DNA from: Vibrio sp. CDRSL-10 TSBA
Lineage (GTDB): Bacteria > Pseudomonadota > Gammaproteobacteria > Enterobacterales > Vibrionaceae
Assembly (NCBI GenBank): GCA_039696685.1
Contig: CP155565.1
Location: forward strand, 1,426,001-1,490,000
Reading direction: 5' to 3'
Length of the DNA: 64,000 nucleotides
The translations under genes and the position numbers were made by a program. This document shows, in pieces, positions 27,607 to 37,541 of this stretch (position 1 is the first letter of the stretch; each line of letters begins with the position of its first letter). The notes under the pieces were generated by a model. It did not search any database, was not told the origin of the DNA, and was given only the letters and a program-made list of their open reading frames with translations.

Positions 27607-28638
27607 TTATAACGGCGAGTTAACTTCAATCACCAGCTTACCAAAGTTTTTTCCTTCCAGCAGGCCGATGAACGCCTGCGGCGCGTTGTCCAGACCAGCG
27701 ACGACTTGCTCACGATAGTGCATTTTGCCTTCTGCCAGCCACTGTGTCATATCGGCGGCAAACTCGTTATAGCGATGGGCATAATCATCAAAGATAATAA
27801 AGCCTTGCATCTTGATGCGTTTCACCAGTAGTTGCACCATCAGGCTCGACATGCGATCCGGGCCTTCTGGCAGGGCGGTAGCGTTGTACATCGACACCAT
27901 TCCGCACAGTGGTACTCGGGCAGCGGTGTTGAGCAATGGCAGGACCGCATCGAACACTTTTCCACCCACGTTTTCAAAGTAGACATCAATACCTTGCGGT
28001 ACTGCAGCAGCCAGCTGCTCGGCAAAATCGTCGGCTTTGTGGTCGATACAGGCATCAAAACCCAGTACTTCCACCGCATGACGACATTTATCTGCGCCGC
28101 CGGCGACACCCACCACACGGCAACCTTTTAGTTTACCAATCTGGCCCACGGTTGCACCGACCGGGCCGGTGGCCGCTGCGACCACAATGGTTTCGCCGGC
28201 TTTTGGCTGGCCGATGTCGAGCAGGCCCATGTACGCGGTAAAGCCTGGCATACCCATGATGCCCAGCGCGTAAGACGGGTTGGCTGGTTGCTTACCCAGT
28301 TTGAGCAGGCCTTCACCGTTAGAAATCGCGTATTTCTGCCAGCCGGTATAAGCCAGTACCCATTCACCCACCTCGAAATCGGCGTGGTTGGACACTTCGA
28401 CCTGACACACGGTACCACCGACCATCACCTCATCTACTGCAACCGGATCGGCGTAGGATTTGGCGTCGCTCATGCGGCCACGCATATAAGGGTCAAGAGA
28501 CAGGTAAATGGTGCGCAGCAGCACTTCACCTTCGCCCGGCATATCGACCGGCAGGCTTTCAGTACGGAAATTGTCGGCCGTTGGCGCGCCGACCGGGCGT
28601 GAAGCGAGTACGATGCGTTGGTTTGTTGCTTGAGTCAT
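27607..28638 (-). CDS. NADP-dependent oxidoreductase, CurA/YncB-like (zinc-free MDR)
   Basis: 343 residues, medium-chain reductase without zinc ligands, related to curcumin/alkenal reductase CurA and leukotriene B4 dehydrogenases. Marks: DPYMRGRMSD near residue 50, the Rossmann AATGPVGATVGQIGKLKGCRVVG at ~155-178 with the NADP region after it, and YFENVGG at ~222. It reduces the double bond of alpha,beta-unsaturated carbonyls. A TetR-type operator at 28659 lies between its start and the tetR gene. Confidence 0.93.
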   Translation of the reverse strand: MTQATNQRIVLASRPVGAPTADNFRTESLPVDMPGEGEVLLRTIYLSLDPYMRGRMSDAKSYADPVAVDEVMVGGTVCQVEVSNHADFEVGEWVLAYTGWQKYAISNGEGLLKLGKQPANPSYALGIMGMPGFTAYMGLLDIGQPKAGETIVVAAATGPVGATVGQIGKLKGCRVVGVAGGADKCRHAVEVLGFDACIDHKADDFAEQLAAAVPQGIDVYFENVGGKVFDAVLPLLNTAARVPLCGMVSMYNATALPEGPDRMSSLMVQLLVKRIKMQGFIIFDDYAHRYNEFAADMTQWLAEGKMHYREQVVAGLDNAPQAFIGLLEGKNFGKLVIEVNSPL

Positions 28639-28658
28639 CTCTGGTTTCCTTTTTCAAT

Positions 28659-28673
28659 TAGACCAGTCGTCTA
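28659..28673. promoter_or_regulatory. TetR-type operator before the CurA-like gene
   Basis: TAGACCAGTCGTCTA: inverted TAGAC/GTCTA arms with five bases between. The same element, one base different, is at 29343-29357 upstream of the tetR gene. It lies 20 bases upstream of the oxidoreductase start. Confidence 0.75.
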
Positions 28674-28723
28674 GTGTGGGTTGCAAAAAAACCGCCATCG
28701 AGATAGCGGGTCGAATTGATATA

Positions 28724-29321
28724 TCAGTCAGGCGTATTGCCTTGCAGGATCTGCTCTGTGCTGCGCAGTGCCTGCTGCAGGCTGACATCATCCTGGCGAA
28801 TTTTGTTGAGTAAGCTGGCACCAATCCACAAATTGTACAGCAGCTCGGCAGTGCTCAGGCTGTCTTTAACCTGTACTTCACCACGCGCGATGCCCTGCTC
28901 AATGCAGCGCGCCAGCCGATCGATCAGTTGGCGTGTCCCTTTGAGCAGTGCCCGGCGCATCGGCTCGGAGAGGTCGGACACTTCACCGGCCAGTTTTACC
29001 ACCAGACAACGAGATGCGTTGCAACGCTGGCTGTTGTATTCGGTCCAGTAGTGCCAGTAACGCATTAATTGCTCATAGCGTGATTCCTCGTTGTCGATAA
29101 ACAAGGTATCAAGCCGGGACTGATAATGGTCAAAATAGGCAACGAGCAGGGCTTCACCAAACTGCTCTTTGGATTTGAAGTAGTGATAAAACGAGCCTTT
29201 AGGCACATCTGCACTGCGCAGCAATTCTGACAGCCCGACCCCGGTAAAGCCTTTATTGACTACCAGTTTCGTAACCGACATCGAGAATATGCTGACGGGT
29301 ATCTTGGGTTTTTGTGTTCAT
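28724..29321 (-). CDS. TetR-family repressor (frame broken at 29266-29270)
   Basis: 198 residues starting MNTKTQDTRQHILD at ATG 29321 once one T at 29267-29269 is removed. HTH at about 25-50: VVNKGFTGVGLSELLRSADV, then PKGSFYHYFKSKEQFGEAL. C-terminal ligand/dimer domain of the TetR_C (AcuR/YbiH-like) kind. The two TAGAC-N5-GTCTA sites flanking it suggest it represses itself and the CurA-like reductase, relieved by a reactive electrophile (inference). Confidence 0.9.
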
Positions 29322-29342
29322 GACAGGCAGTGTAAATGGAAT

Positions 29343-29357
29343 TAGACCGGTCGTCTA
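29343..29357. promoter_or_regulatory. TetR-type operator before tetR
   Basis: TAGACCGGTCGTCTA, symmetric TAGAC arms; 14/15 identical to 28659-28673. It lies 22 bases upstream of the repaired TetR start. Confidence 0.75.
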
Positions 29358-29430
29358 GTTTGCCTTTAGGAACTGAGTGTTCCTGTTCAGGTCACTCGAT
29401 GATCAACAGAAAGGAGTGATCAATAGTAAA

Positions 29431-29460
29431 AAACAAGATCGCACGTGGCGATCTTGTTTC
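29431..29460 (-). terminator. Rho-independent terminator of the pseudouridine synthase gene
   Basis: AACAAGATCGC-CACGT-GCGATCTTGTT read on the minus strand, followed by TTTTTAC. It is 39 bases after the rluA-family stop. Confidence 0.85.
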
Positions 29461-29498
29461 TCAGCGGATTTTGAAGCCTGTTTCGTTGGTCGCGGAGC

Positions 29499-31208
29499 TT
29501 AAAAATCGGCGTCAATCTGAAATGTCATCCGCTGTTTGGTGTAGGGATGGTCGAAACTCAGGGTTTCGGCGTGCAGATGCAGGCGATCGGCCTTTTCGCC
29601 GTACAGGTCGTCACCGGCTATCGGGGTATTGAAACCCTCGGCGTGGGCACAGTGCACTCTGAGCTGATGGGTGCGGCCGGTTTTCGGATACAGATAGACC
29701 CGGGTCTGGCCTTGCTCGGTGCCGATGGTCTGCCAGAAGGTTTCTGCCGGTTTGCCGTGTTGTTCACACACCATCTGGCGCGGACGGTCATCCAGGTCAG
29801 GCCGCAGCGGCAGGTGAATGTAGCCTTCTCCGTGGGCAATTTCCCCGCTCAGCAGCGCGACATAACGCTTTTCAACCTCACGGGTAATGAACTGCTTTTG
29901 CAGGCTTTTATTGGCGCGGCGGGTGAGGGCAAACACCAGCAGGCCGGAGGTCGACATGTCCAGCCGGTGCAGGACAAACGGGCCTTCCACATCAGGAAAA
30001 CGTTGCTCAAGCCGGGTCAGGACCGAATCTTTGACGTTCACCCCGGGCACCGATAAAAACTCAGCCGGTTTGTTGACCACCACGATCGCCTCATCCTGAT
30101 AAATAATGTCGATCTCTTTACCTTGTGCCGGATTGTCGAGCAGCGGATTGGGATCGAGTTCCATGCCCGCCAGCATATGGCCGAGGATCGGATGACACTT
30201 GTTCTGGCACGCCGGATAGAATTTCTTGTGCTGACGGATTTCCGATTTCGGTGAGCTGCCCCACCAGAATTCAGCCAGTGCGAGTGGTTGCAACTGATGC
30301 GAGAAAGCATATTGCAGCAATTTGGGCGCAGCACATTCACCTGAACCCGCTGGCGGGATTGGGTTACTGCCGGCCGCAAAAATGGCATTCAATGACTGTT
30401 CGTCACCCGCGCGGTTGAGAAAGCGATACTGACCAAACAGCTTACCCTGCAAAGCGGCGGAGAGCTGTTTGCGCTCTTCTTTGAGTTGCTCCAGTTGCTG
30501 ATTGAGGCTCTCGGACTGGCGGCGCAGTTCGCTGAGCTGAATGTCCCACTGCTGCTTGAGCTGCTTTAACTGATTTTTTTCCGCCACACTCTGCCTGCCC
30601 AGTTGATCAAGCAAGGTTTGCAAGGCGGCCGGATCCAACGACTGTTCCCCTGCAGCGCGCTGCGTTTTACGCTCTGCGCGGGTGATGATCATCTGCTGGC
30701 GAAAGGTTTCGATCGCCTGCTCAGCATCCTGCTGGCACTGTTGGATGGCGGCGTCTAATGTTGCGCGACGCGGATCCTGCCTGAGCGCTTTGACTTGCTG
30801 ATTCATCACGTTGATTTGGTCGGCTTCAGCGCGGAAAAAGTCCGGATCGGCAAAGCGGTCAAAGACCGGCGGGACGAAAGCAGGCCAGTGACTCTGTTCG
30901 GCCAGTTGTCCGGAAAAGGCGCTCAGATAGCCCAGCTCTCCATCGTGCGTTCTGACCACCAATACGCCAAACATTTTACCGCTCGCACCAAGCTGCGGCT
31001 CACCTTCAAGACCAAACGGATGTGACCAGTCCTGCTGCGTCATAATATGCTGCTGCAGCTCTTCGGCGGCAATGACGCTGAGCGGATGCGGTTCATAGCA
31101 GAAGGGATAAGTAAACCGCTCTGGCAGGGCAAGGGCGGAAATATCGCGCTGGAACGGAGTAAAGCAGGCAGCGGTCTTGGGCGCAGTAGATGACATAATG
31201 AGGTTCAT
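29499..31208 (-). CDS. RluA-family pseudouridine synthase with long N-terminal extension
   Basis: 569 residues (ATG 31208; a second ATG at 31196 is equally possible). The last ~210 residues are the RluA catalytic domain: VVNKPAEFLSVPG, HRLDMSTSGLLVFALT with the catalytic Asp, GRTHQLRVH and GDDLYG. The first ~360 residues are an extension found in a group of Vibrio/gamma-proteobacterial homologues: a globular part (PFCYEPHPLSVIAAEELQ...) and a long Gln/Glu-rich coiled coil at about 180-250. The target (rRNA or tRNA uridine) is unknown. Confidence 0.9.
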   Translation of the reverse strand: MNLIMSSTAPKTAACFTPFQRDISALALPERFTYPFCYEPHPLSVIAAEELQQHIMTQQDWSHPFGLEGEPQLGASGKMFGVLVVRTHDGELGYLSAFSGQLAEQSHWPAFVPPVFDRFADPDFFRAEADQINVMNQQVKALRQDPRRATLDAAIQQCQQDAEQAIETFRQQMIITRAERKTQRAAGEQSLDPAALQTLLDQLGRQSVAEKNQLKQLKQQWDIQLSELRRQSESLNQQLEQLKEERKQLSAALQGKLFGQYRFLNRAGDEQSLNAIFAAGSNPIPPAGSGECAAPKLLQYAFSHQLQPLALAEFWWGSSPKSEIRQHKKFYPACQNKCHPILGHMLAGMELDPNPLLDNPAQGKEIDIIYQDEAIVVVNKPAEFLSVPGVNVKDSVLTRLEQRFPDVEGPFVLHRLDMSTSGLLVFALTRRANKSLQKQFITREVEKRYVALLSGEIAHGEGYIHLPLRPDLDDRPRQMVCEQHGKPAETFWQTIGTEQGQTRVYLYPKTGRTHQLRVHCAHAEGFNTPIAGDDLYGEKADRLHLHAETLSFDHPYTKQRMTFQIDADF

Positions 31209-31314
31209 GCTGGTGATCGACGCTGCGAATTGTACTTGGCTGCGAGGGAAAATCCAGCCCGGATTGCTGCCGTGCTCCTGCGTCTGACCTGCTCAGATGT
31301 GCAGGGATAAACTG

Positions 31315-32166
31315 TCAGCCATTAGCACGCTGGCGGGCGATAAACACCAGGCCAATTCCGCCCAGGATCAGCAAACTGATCAGGCTCAGGCGTAAGGTCA
31401 GCATCTCTTCCAAAAGCAGACTGCCGGCAATTAAAGCGATTGCCGGGACCGATAATTGCGCCACGGAAGCCTGCAAAATGGTCAGGCGGCGTACTACCTG
31501 ATACCACAAAATATAACCGGCGGCGGACGCGATACAGCCGGAGGCCAGCGCCAGCACAACGCCTTGTGTGGTCAGGTCATCCGGATGGATCAGCCACGGT
31601 GCGAGCAGCACACACAGCAGGCTGGCACACCAGAATCCCTGCGCGATCGCGCTGGTCGGGTTGTCACTTTGCCGGCCAAGCAGGGTAAATCCTGCCCAGC
31701 AGAGTCCGGATATAATCATGAGCACTGCCGACCAAGGATCGGGTTGCTGTGCGCTGGGCAGCATCAGATAAATAAAGCCGGCGACGGAAATCGCCAGGCC
31801 CAGCCATTCGAGACGGTTGACGGTGTTTCCCTGCCAGCAGTGCGCGATGAGTAAGGCCAATTGTACGGTGCCAAACAGCAGCAAGGCGCCGGTACCAGCC
31901 GACAGATGCAGGTAAGCAACCGAGAAGCTGAGTGCGTAGCCGAACAGAGCCAGCCCGGCTTTGAGGGCAAAACGCCATTGATAGACCCGCTGCGTCTTGG
32001 GTACCACTAAAGCATGCAGCGCAATCAGAGTCAGGCCGCCGGAGATCAGTCGCAATGCGGTAAATGATCCGGCATCAATCGCACCCTCCTGCAGGGCCAG
32101 GCGGCATAAGATGGAATTGGCAGCAAATGCCAGCATAGTGATGGCGGTAACAAGGCTCGCTGGCAC
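31315..32166 (-). CDS. DMT/EamA-family transporter
   Basis: 283 residues, ten predicted helices in two EamA halves (TMLAFAANSILCRLAL at the N-terminus, VRRLTILQASVAQLSVPAIAL in repeat two). Substrate unknown. It is divergent from the CDF exporter at 32301. Confidence 0.9.
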   Translation of the reverse strand: MPASLVTAITMLAFAANSILCRLALQEGAIDAGSFTALRLISGGLTLIALHALVVPKTQRVYQWRFALKAGLALFGYALSFSVAYLHLSAGTGALLLFGTVQLALLIAHCWQGNTVNRLEWLGLAISVAGFIYLMLPSAQQPDPWSAVLMIISGLCWAGFTLLGRQSDNPTSAIAQGFWCASLLCVLLAPWLIHPDDLTTQGVVLALASGCIASAAGYILWYQVVRRLTILQASVAQLSVPAIALIAGSLLLEEMLTLRLSLISLLILGGIGLVFIARQRANG

Positions 32167-32245
32167 GGACAGATTCCTTATGTCGTTGGATTATTAAGTG
32201 TTTAACATTTAATGCGAAAATGCATAACGAGACCAATTTATTTTA

Positions 32246-32292
32246 CTTTGATTATCAAACAAACTATGATTTAGAAAATTTGATAATCAAAG
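32246..32292. promoter_or_regulatory. Long inverted repeat before the metal exporter, probable operator
   Basis: CTTTGATTATCAAA (32246-32259) and its exact reverse complement TTTGATAATCAAAG (32279-32292), 19 bases apart. Each arm is itself a near palindrome (TTTGAT/ATCAAA), so it could hold two dimers. It ends 9 bases before the exporter ATG; the MarR protein encoded downstream is the obvious candidate ligand. Confidence 0.6.
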
Positions 32293-32300
32293 TATTTATT

Positions 32301-33257
<957 letters not shown>

Positions 33258-33274
33258 AGAGACAAGGCCCTGAT

Positions 33275-33691
33275 ATGCCACACCTGACTGAACTGAATAA
33301 TCTGATCACCGAGTTTTACGACAAAATGTCCTCCTGGGAGATGTCGGTGGTGAAAGAGACCGGCTATTCTCTGGCGCAGATCCACACTCTGGAAGTGCTG
33401 GGCAGCCATGGTGCCATGCGTATGAAAGAGCTGGCTAACCGTCTGGGGATCACCACCGGTACTCTGACGGTGCAGGTAGAAAAGCTGGTTCAGGCCGGGT
33501 TAATTGAGCGTCGTGCGATTGAAGGGGACCGACGCTCAGTGTTGGTTGACCTGACTGAACAGGGGCAGGGCGTGTTCCGTCAGCATAATGCGTTGCACTT
33601 AACGCTGACCCAGGATCTGACCCGTCATTTTACTCAAGAGCAGCAGCAGCAACTGGCCAGCATGTTGGCCAGTATGAACCGCGAATTTTGA
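33275..33691 (+). CDS. MarR-family transcriptional regulator
   Basis: 138 residues. Winged helix at about 45-110 (MRMKELANRLGITTGTLTVQVEKLVQAGLIERR, then the wing GDRRSVLVDLTEQG). It follows the CDF exporter closely, so it probably senses metal or another stress and acts at the inverted repeat at 32246-32292. Confidence 0.92.
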   Translation: MPHLTELNNLITEFYDKMSSWEMSVVKETGYSLAQIHTLEVLGSHGAMRMKELANRLGITTGTLTVQVEKLVQAGLIERRAIEGDRRSVLVDLTEQGQGVFRQHNALHLTLTQDLTRHFTQEQQQQLASMLASMNREF

Positions 33692-33741
33692 GGATTTGGA
33701 TGTGTTGTCCTACCAACCAGCCATCACCTTCGGCTATCTGA

Positions 33742-34327
33742 TTACAACATCGGAAGGGTCGATGCCAGCAGTAACCCTCCCATTGCACCATTAAACCAGC
33801 CCACATATTTCGGATGTGTCATCCAGCTGCTGAGCTGTTTACCGGCCGCTGTCCACACACTGACGCTTGGAATATTGACCAGAGCAAACACCAGAGAGAT
33901 CAACAGCAGTTGCAGCCAGCTGGCACTCTCGTTGTAAACACTCACTGCGGTCAGTGCCATTGACCAGCCTTTCGGATTGACCCATTGAAATAATACCGCC
34001 GAGATAAACGACATCGGACGGTACTCCTGCACACTGCTCACAGGGCGACTGCGAGCAATCTTAATTGCCAGATAGACCAGATAGGCCAGACACACCACAT
34101 TAAGAATCTGTTGCAGCAGCGGATACGCCTGAAACAGACCGGTTAATCCGACCCCAACCAGCAGTACCATCACGCTAAATCCGACCGTGATTCCTAACAT
34201 GTGCGGAAACGGTGCGCAGAAAGCCGACGTTGGCTCCGGAGGTCATCAACATAATGTTGTTCGGACCCGGGGTAAAAGTTGAAACAAATGCAAATGCCAC
34301 TAAAGGGCCCCATTGACTGTAATCCAT
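33742..34327 (-). CDS. LysE/RhtB-family amino acid exporter (frame broken at 34206-34210)
   Basis: ATG 34327 (MDYSQWGPLVAFAF). Six hydrophobic helices; the LysE signature TPGPNNIMLMTSGANVGF is at residues ~18-36. The ORF breaks after FLRTV; removing one A at 34207-34209 continues with PHMLGITVGFSVM and gives 194 residues, close to the family length. Divergent from an Lrp/AsnC-type regulator at 34436, a common pairing for amino acid exporters. Confidence 0.9.
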
Positions 34328-34435
34328 TGTGCTACTTCTCAGCGATTGAACATGGGATAAATAGTAATGGCGAATGAGCGCAATTTTGTGCTTATATTTG
34401 TGTTGAATGATAAATGTAAGCAACAAAGGTGTGTT

Positions 34436-34879
34436 ATGGATAGGTTTGATGACAGAATATTGCGTGAGCTTCAGAGGGACGGCAGAATCTCCAACGTTGA
34501 GCTCTCCGAGCGGGTCGGTTTGTCACCCTCAGCGACGCTGAGACGGGTGCAGGAGCTGGAGCGCAAGAAAATCATTAAAGGGTATCGCGCGGTGCTGGAT
34601 AAAACCCAGCTTGAAGTCGGTTTTGTCGCTTATGTCTCGATTGGCTTGAACAGCCATACCAAACAATCACAGTTCAGTTTTGAAGAACATGTCAGCGATG
34701 CCAGAGAAGTGGTGGAATGTCATAACATTACCGGCATGAACGAATATTTACTGCGGGTCGAAACTAAAGACCTGAGTGCTTATAAACGTTTTCATGCAGA
34801 TGTATTAGGAGAGTGTTTACAAGTGCAATCGATTACAACTATGGTAGTCATGGATTCTCCCAAAGATGAGCGAGAGTAA
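34436..34879 (+). CDS. Lrp/AsnC-family transcriptional regulator
   Basis: 147 residues from ATG 34436 (MDRFDDRILRELQRDG). N-terminal HTH (ISNVELSERVGLSPSATLRRVQELE), then a RAM ligand domain (VECHNITGMNEYLLRVETKDL). Likely controls the divergent LysE exporter in response to an amino acid. Confidence 0.93.
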   Translation: MDRFDDRILRELQRDGRISNVELSERVGLSPSATLRRVQELERKKIIKGYRAVLDKTQLEVGFVAYVSIGLNSHTKQSQFSFEEHVSDAREVVECHNITGMNEYLLRVETKDLSAYKRFHADVLGECLQVQSITTMVVMDSPKDERE

Positions 34880-35200
34880 AGATAAATTTTCTATCAGAGA
34901 ATATTAAAATAAGGATTAATTTAATTAGGATATAATAATAAATAGATTATTTTAGTTAACGTTAAATCTATTAAAATAATAGCAATTGGTTTTAGTGACA
35001 TCGAGTCATTAAAATTAATAATTAAATGACCATTTTGTTATTAGTTGTTGTTTTTAGAGTGATTACTTTAAATTTTTTCTTTTCTCTGACATTTAATTCG
35101 ACCTGAGCAAGTTATCGTATAGGTCAGAACATATTGTTGCCTGGATCAGGTAAGAATTTGCCTTGTTTAATAGTAAATTCTGCTACTGCCTATATCAGGT
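34880..35200. other. AT-rich gap before the T6SS cluster
   Basis: About 320 bases without a credible gene; very AT-rich (runs of AATTAA/TTAAAA). It marks the left border of the T6SS cluster and leads into the sigma-54 element at 35201. Such AT-rich DNA is a typical H-NS target, which is inference. Confidence 0.6.
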
Positions 35201-35220
35201 TCGGGTATATAAATTGCTTT
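35201..35220 (+). promoter_or_regulatory. Candidate sigma-54 promoter of the PAAR gene
   Basis: TCGGGTATATAAATTGCTTT: GG at 35204-35205 and GC at 35216-35217 with exactly 10 bases between, and a good TTGCT -12 part. The -24 part (CGGGTAT) departs from TGGCAC. It lies ~50 bases before the PAAR ATG. VasH encoded downstream is the expected activator. Confidence 0.55.
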
Positions 35221-35266
35221 TAGGCTTCTCAGCTATTATTTATCTATCAATCAGAGAAGGCTTAAT

Positions 35267-35552
35267 ATGGGAAAAGGTATAGTTGTCGGTGCTCAGGGTA
35301 CCGATCACGAAGGATTTCCGCCTACCCCCGTTATTGCGGGGTCGGGTTCGGTCAAAATTGACGGCAAACCTGCGGCAAGGATGGGGGACCCATTAGAAAT
35401 GCACAGTAAACCTATGCATCCACCACATCCCCGAAACCATTGCGGCAGGTTCAGCAACCGTCATGATTGACGGTAAACCAGCAGCCCGAGCAGGGGATGC
35501 GATTGATTGTGGCGGCGTATTACAAGGTGGCAGCAGTGTTAACATCGGCTAA
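35267..35552 (+). CDS. PAAR-domain spike protein (frame broken at 35433-35437)
   Basis: Removing one A at 35434-35436 gives 94 residues, the size of a stand-alone PAAR. It caps the VgrG trimer as the tip of the T6SS spike. Two PAAR-type repeats are seen: GSVKIDGKPAARMGDP and, after the break, GSATVMIDGKPAARAGD. The metal-site His/Cys (HPPHPR and DCGG) are present. Same position as VCA0105 in V. cholerae. A sigma-54-like promoter lies upstream. Confidence 0.9.
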
Positions 35553-36543
35553 AAAATTACTTCTTTCCATTGTCTTTGGGCTGTCTGTATTGAGTGCCGG
35601 AGCCAGTGCAGACAGTTACGATGTCGAGACGCTCTCCGCTCAGCAGGCGCTGGAAAGCGGACGTTTATTAAGGGCGCAGTTTAAGAACATTGAAGCGCGT
35701 AATTACCTCAAGCATGCGGCCGATAAGGGCAATGCCGACGCTGCGTATCTGTATGCGATGGAGCTGTCGAACTACAATACCACGATACGTACCCCACCGA
35801 GAGCGAGAGATTACTTATTGCAGTCTGCTAATGGCGGTAACCGCCATGCAATGCACCATCTCTATACTCATGGCGATTGGTTGACAGAGCATGAGCAGAC
35901 ATATTGGCAACAGCAATATCATGATGCTTTGGTGACTTTGGGGCAAAAGGATGCGCCGCAAGCCTTGTATGAACTGGCTCAGTATTATCAACCGATTGAC
36001 CCGACTCTGTCAGAACAGTACCTAGAGATGGCCGTCGATTTTAAGCAGCCACAGGCCTTGATGGAAAAGGCAAGACGTTATCAGAATGGTGACGGTTATT
36101 TTGTCTTACCGGGTGCTCGTGATACGCAAGTGAGAAAAATGTATCTCGAAGCTGCGCAAACCGGTTATATCCCGGCAATGCGAGCTTATATTAGTCTACT
36201 TGAAGATAAGGGCCGCTATAAGGAGGCACTGCAATGGCGTGAAAAAGCGCTGCATGCCGGTGATCTGACTTCTCTGGCTGCGCTCGGTTTTGTGTATGCT
36301 GGCCAAAGCGAAAACTATCAGTTTGTGCAAACGGACCTGGCGAAAGCCCGGGCTTATATGGATACTTATATTGAGACAGCGGGTACCAACCGTCTGAAAA
36401 ATCTCTATCTTTCTGTTGAAGAGAGTAATAAAAACATTACTCAGCGCATGAATGTGACCCAGAAAAAACGTGCTGAAAATATCGAATATAAACTTAATGA
36501 TAATGTGGTTTATTATAACCATGATATTTTTTGGGACATTTAA
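35536..36543 (+). CDS. Exported Sel1/TPR-like repeat protein at the VCA0106 position
   Basis: About 335 residues from GTG 35536, which overlaps the PAAR end by 17 bases. A signal peptide is likely (LLLSIVFGLSVLSAGASA). The rest has Sel1-like helical repeats (AADKGNADAAYLYAMELS, AQTGYIPAMRAYISLLED, ALHAGDLTSLAALGFVYAGQ). The neighbour of PAAR in V. cholerae occupies the same place; its function is not known to me. The periplasmic location and Sel1 repeats would suit a scaffold or an immunity role. Confidence 0.75.
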   Translation: MLTSAKKLLLSIVFGLSVLSAGASADSYDVETLSAQQALESGRLLRAQFKNIEARNYLKHAADKGNADAAYLYAMELSNYNTTIRTPPRARDYLLQSANGGNRHAMHHLYTHGDWLTEHEQTYWQQQYHDALVTLGQKDAPQALYELAQYYQPIDPTLSEQYLEMAVDFKQPQALMEKARRYQNGDGYFVLPGARDTQVRKMYLEAAQTGYIPAMRAYISLLEDKGRYKEALQWREKALHAGDLTSLAALGFVYAGQSENYQFVQTDLAKARAYMDTYIETAGTNRLKNLYLSVEESNKNITQRMNVTQKKRAENIEYKLNDNVVYYNHDIFWDI

Positions 36544-36984
36544 TTATCCTTTATATTAGGAATTAGTTATGAGAGTTTGGCTTTAATGTATTTCTGGACC
36601 AAGGTCAAATTTTAGCGTTTTTCTTTACAACAAATACATTCAAAATGAATAGAATGTTCCAAAAAAATTAGTATTACAACATCGTCAGATTTTCAAATCC
36701 CTATTAAGGGAATTATAAGTAAGCTAGTGCGTGCTGATTCGCTATTAGGACAGAGTTAATTTTTCATAAACATAATTAAAAGATTGCTATGAATTGTTTT
36801 GAATATCTACAAGTTGCGACTGAAACTATAGATATTTAGGACAACGATTAGTTACGTATCAGTCTGTAGTATCTAGTTTATTATAAATAACAACATTTTT
36901 ATTATTGTTAATTGTGCAGAGTCCGCAAGGCATCTGCATGGTTAATTTATCACAACGATTGGCATAGGTATTTGGAGACGTTAT
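36544..36984. other. Long AT-rich leader before tssB
   Basis: About 440 bases with no credible ORF, AT-rich, between the Sel1-like gene and tssB. It must hold the promoter of the main T6SS structural operon. I see no GG-N10-GC sigma-54 element at a usable distance from the tssB start. Binding sites for global regulators are likely but not identifiable by eye. Confidence 0.6.
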
Positions 36985-37495
36985 ATGTCTAAAGAAGGAA
37001 GTGTCGCTCCTAAAGAGCGCATTAATATCAAATATATTCCTGCAACTGGGGATCCTCAGGGAGAAGTTGAGTTACCGCTGAAGACCTTGGTCGTCGGTGA
37101 CTTCAAAGGTCACGCTGAAGAGACGCCTGTCGAAGAGCGCTCGACCGTTTCAGTCGACAAAAACAACTTCGAAGCCGTAATGCGTGAAAGTGACCTTAAG
37201 TTGAGCACAACAGTGCAAAACAAACTGGGTGAAGACGAAAGTGCAGAACTGCCTGTCGAGCTGAGCTTTAAGTCTCTGGCGGACTTTTCACCAGATGCTG
37301 TCGCATCTCAGGTTCCTGAATTGAAAAAGTTAATCGAGCTACGTGAAGCGTTAGTGGCGTTGAAAGGCCCACTGGGCAACATTCCAGCGTTTCCGCGATC
37401 GTTTGCAAGAGCTGCTGAACTCAGAAGAGTCGCGCGAGAAATTGCTGGCGGAACTTAACCTGGTCAGCGACGCAGAAGAGCAGACTCAGGCATAA
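36985..37495 (+). CDS. tssB: T6SS sheath small subunit TssB/VipA (frame broken at 37389-37393)
   Basis: Forms the contractile sheath with TssC. Starts MSKEGSVAPKERINIKYIPA as in VipA. Removing one T at 37390-37392 restores the C-terminus (FRDRLQELLNSEESREKLL...) and 169 residues, matching V. cholerae VipA (168). That last helix binds ClpV in VipA. First gene of the structural operon; 46 bases to tssC. Confidence 0.96.
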
Positions 37496-37541
37496 CTTGA
37501 CTTGATACTTTTGTCATTAATTCGGAATTAGGAACTAACAG

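Noticed and set aside
36940..36985. TTGGCATAGGTATTTGG as a sigma-54 promoter of tssB
   Set aside because: It lacks the GC of the -12 element and would place the start site at or past the tssB ATG.
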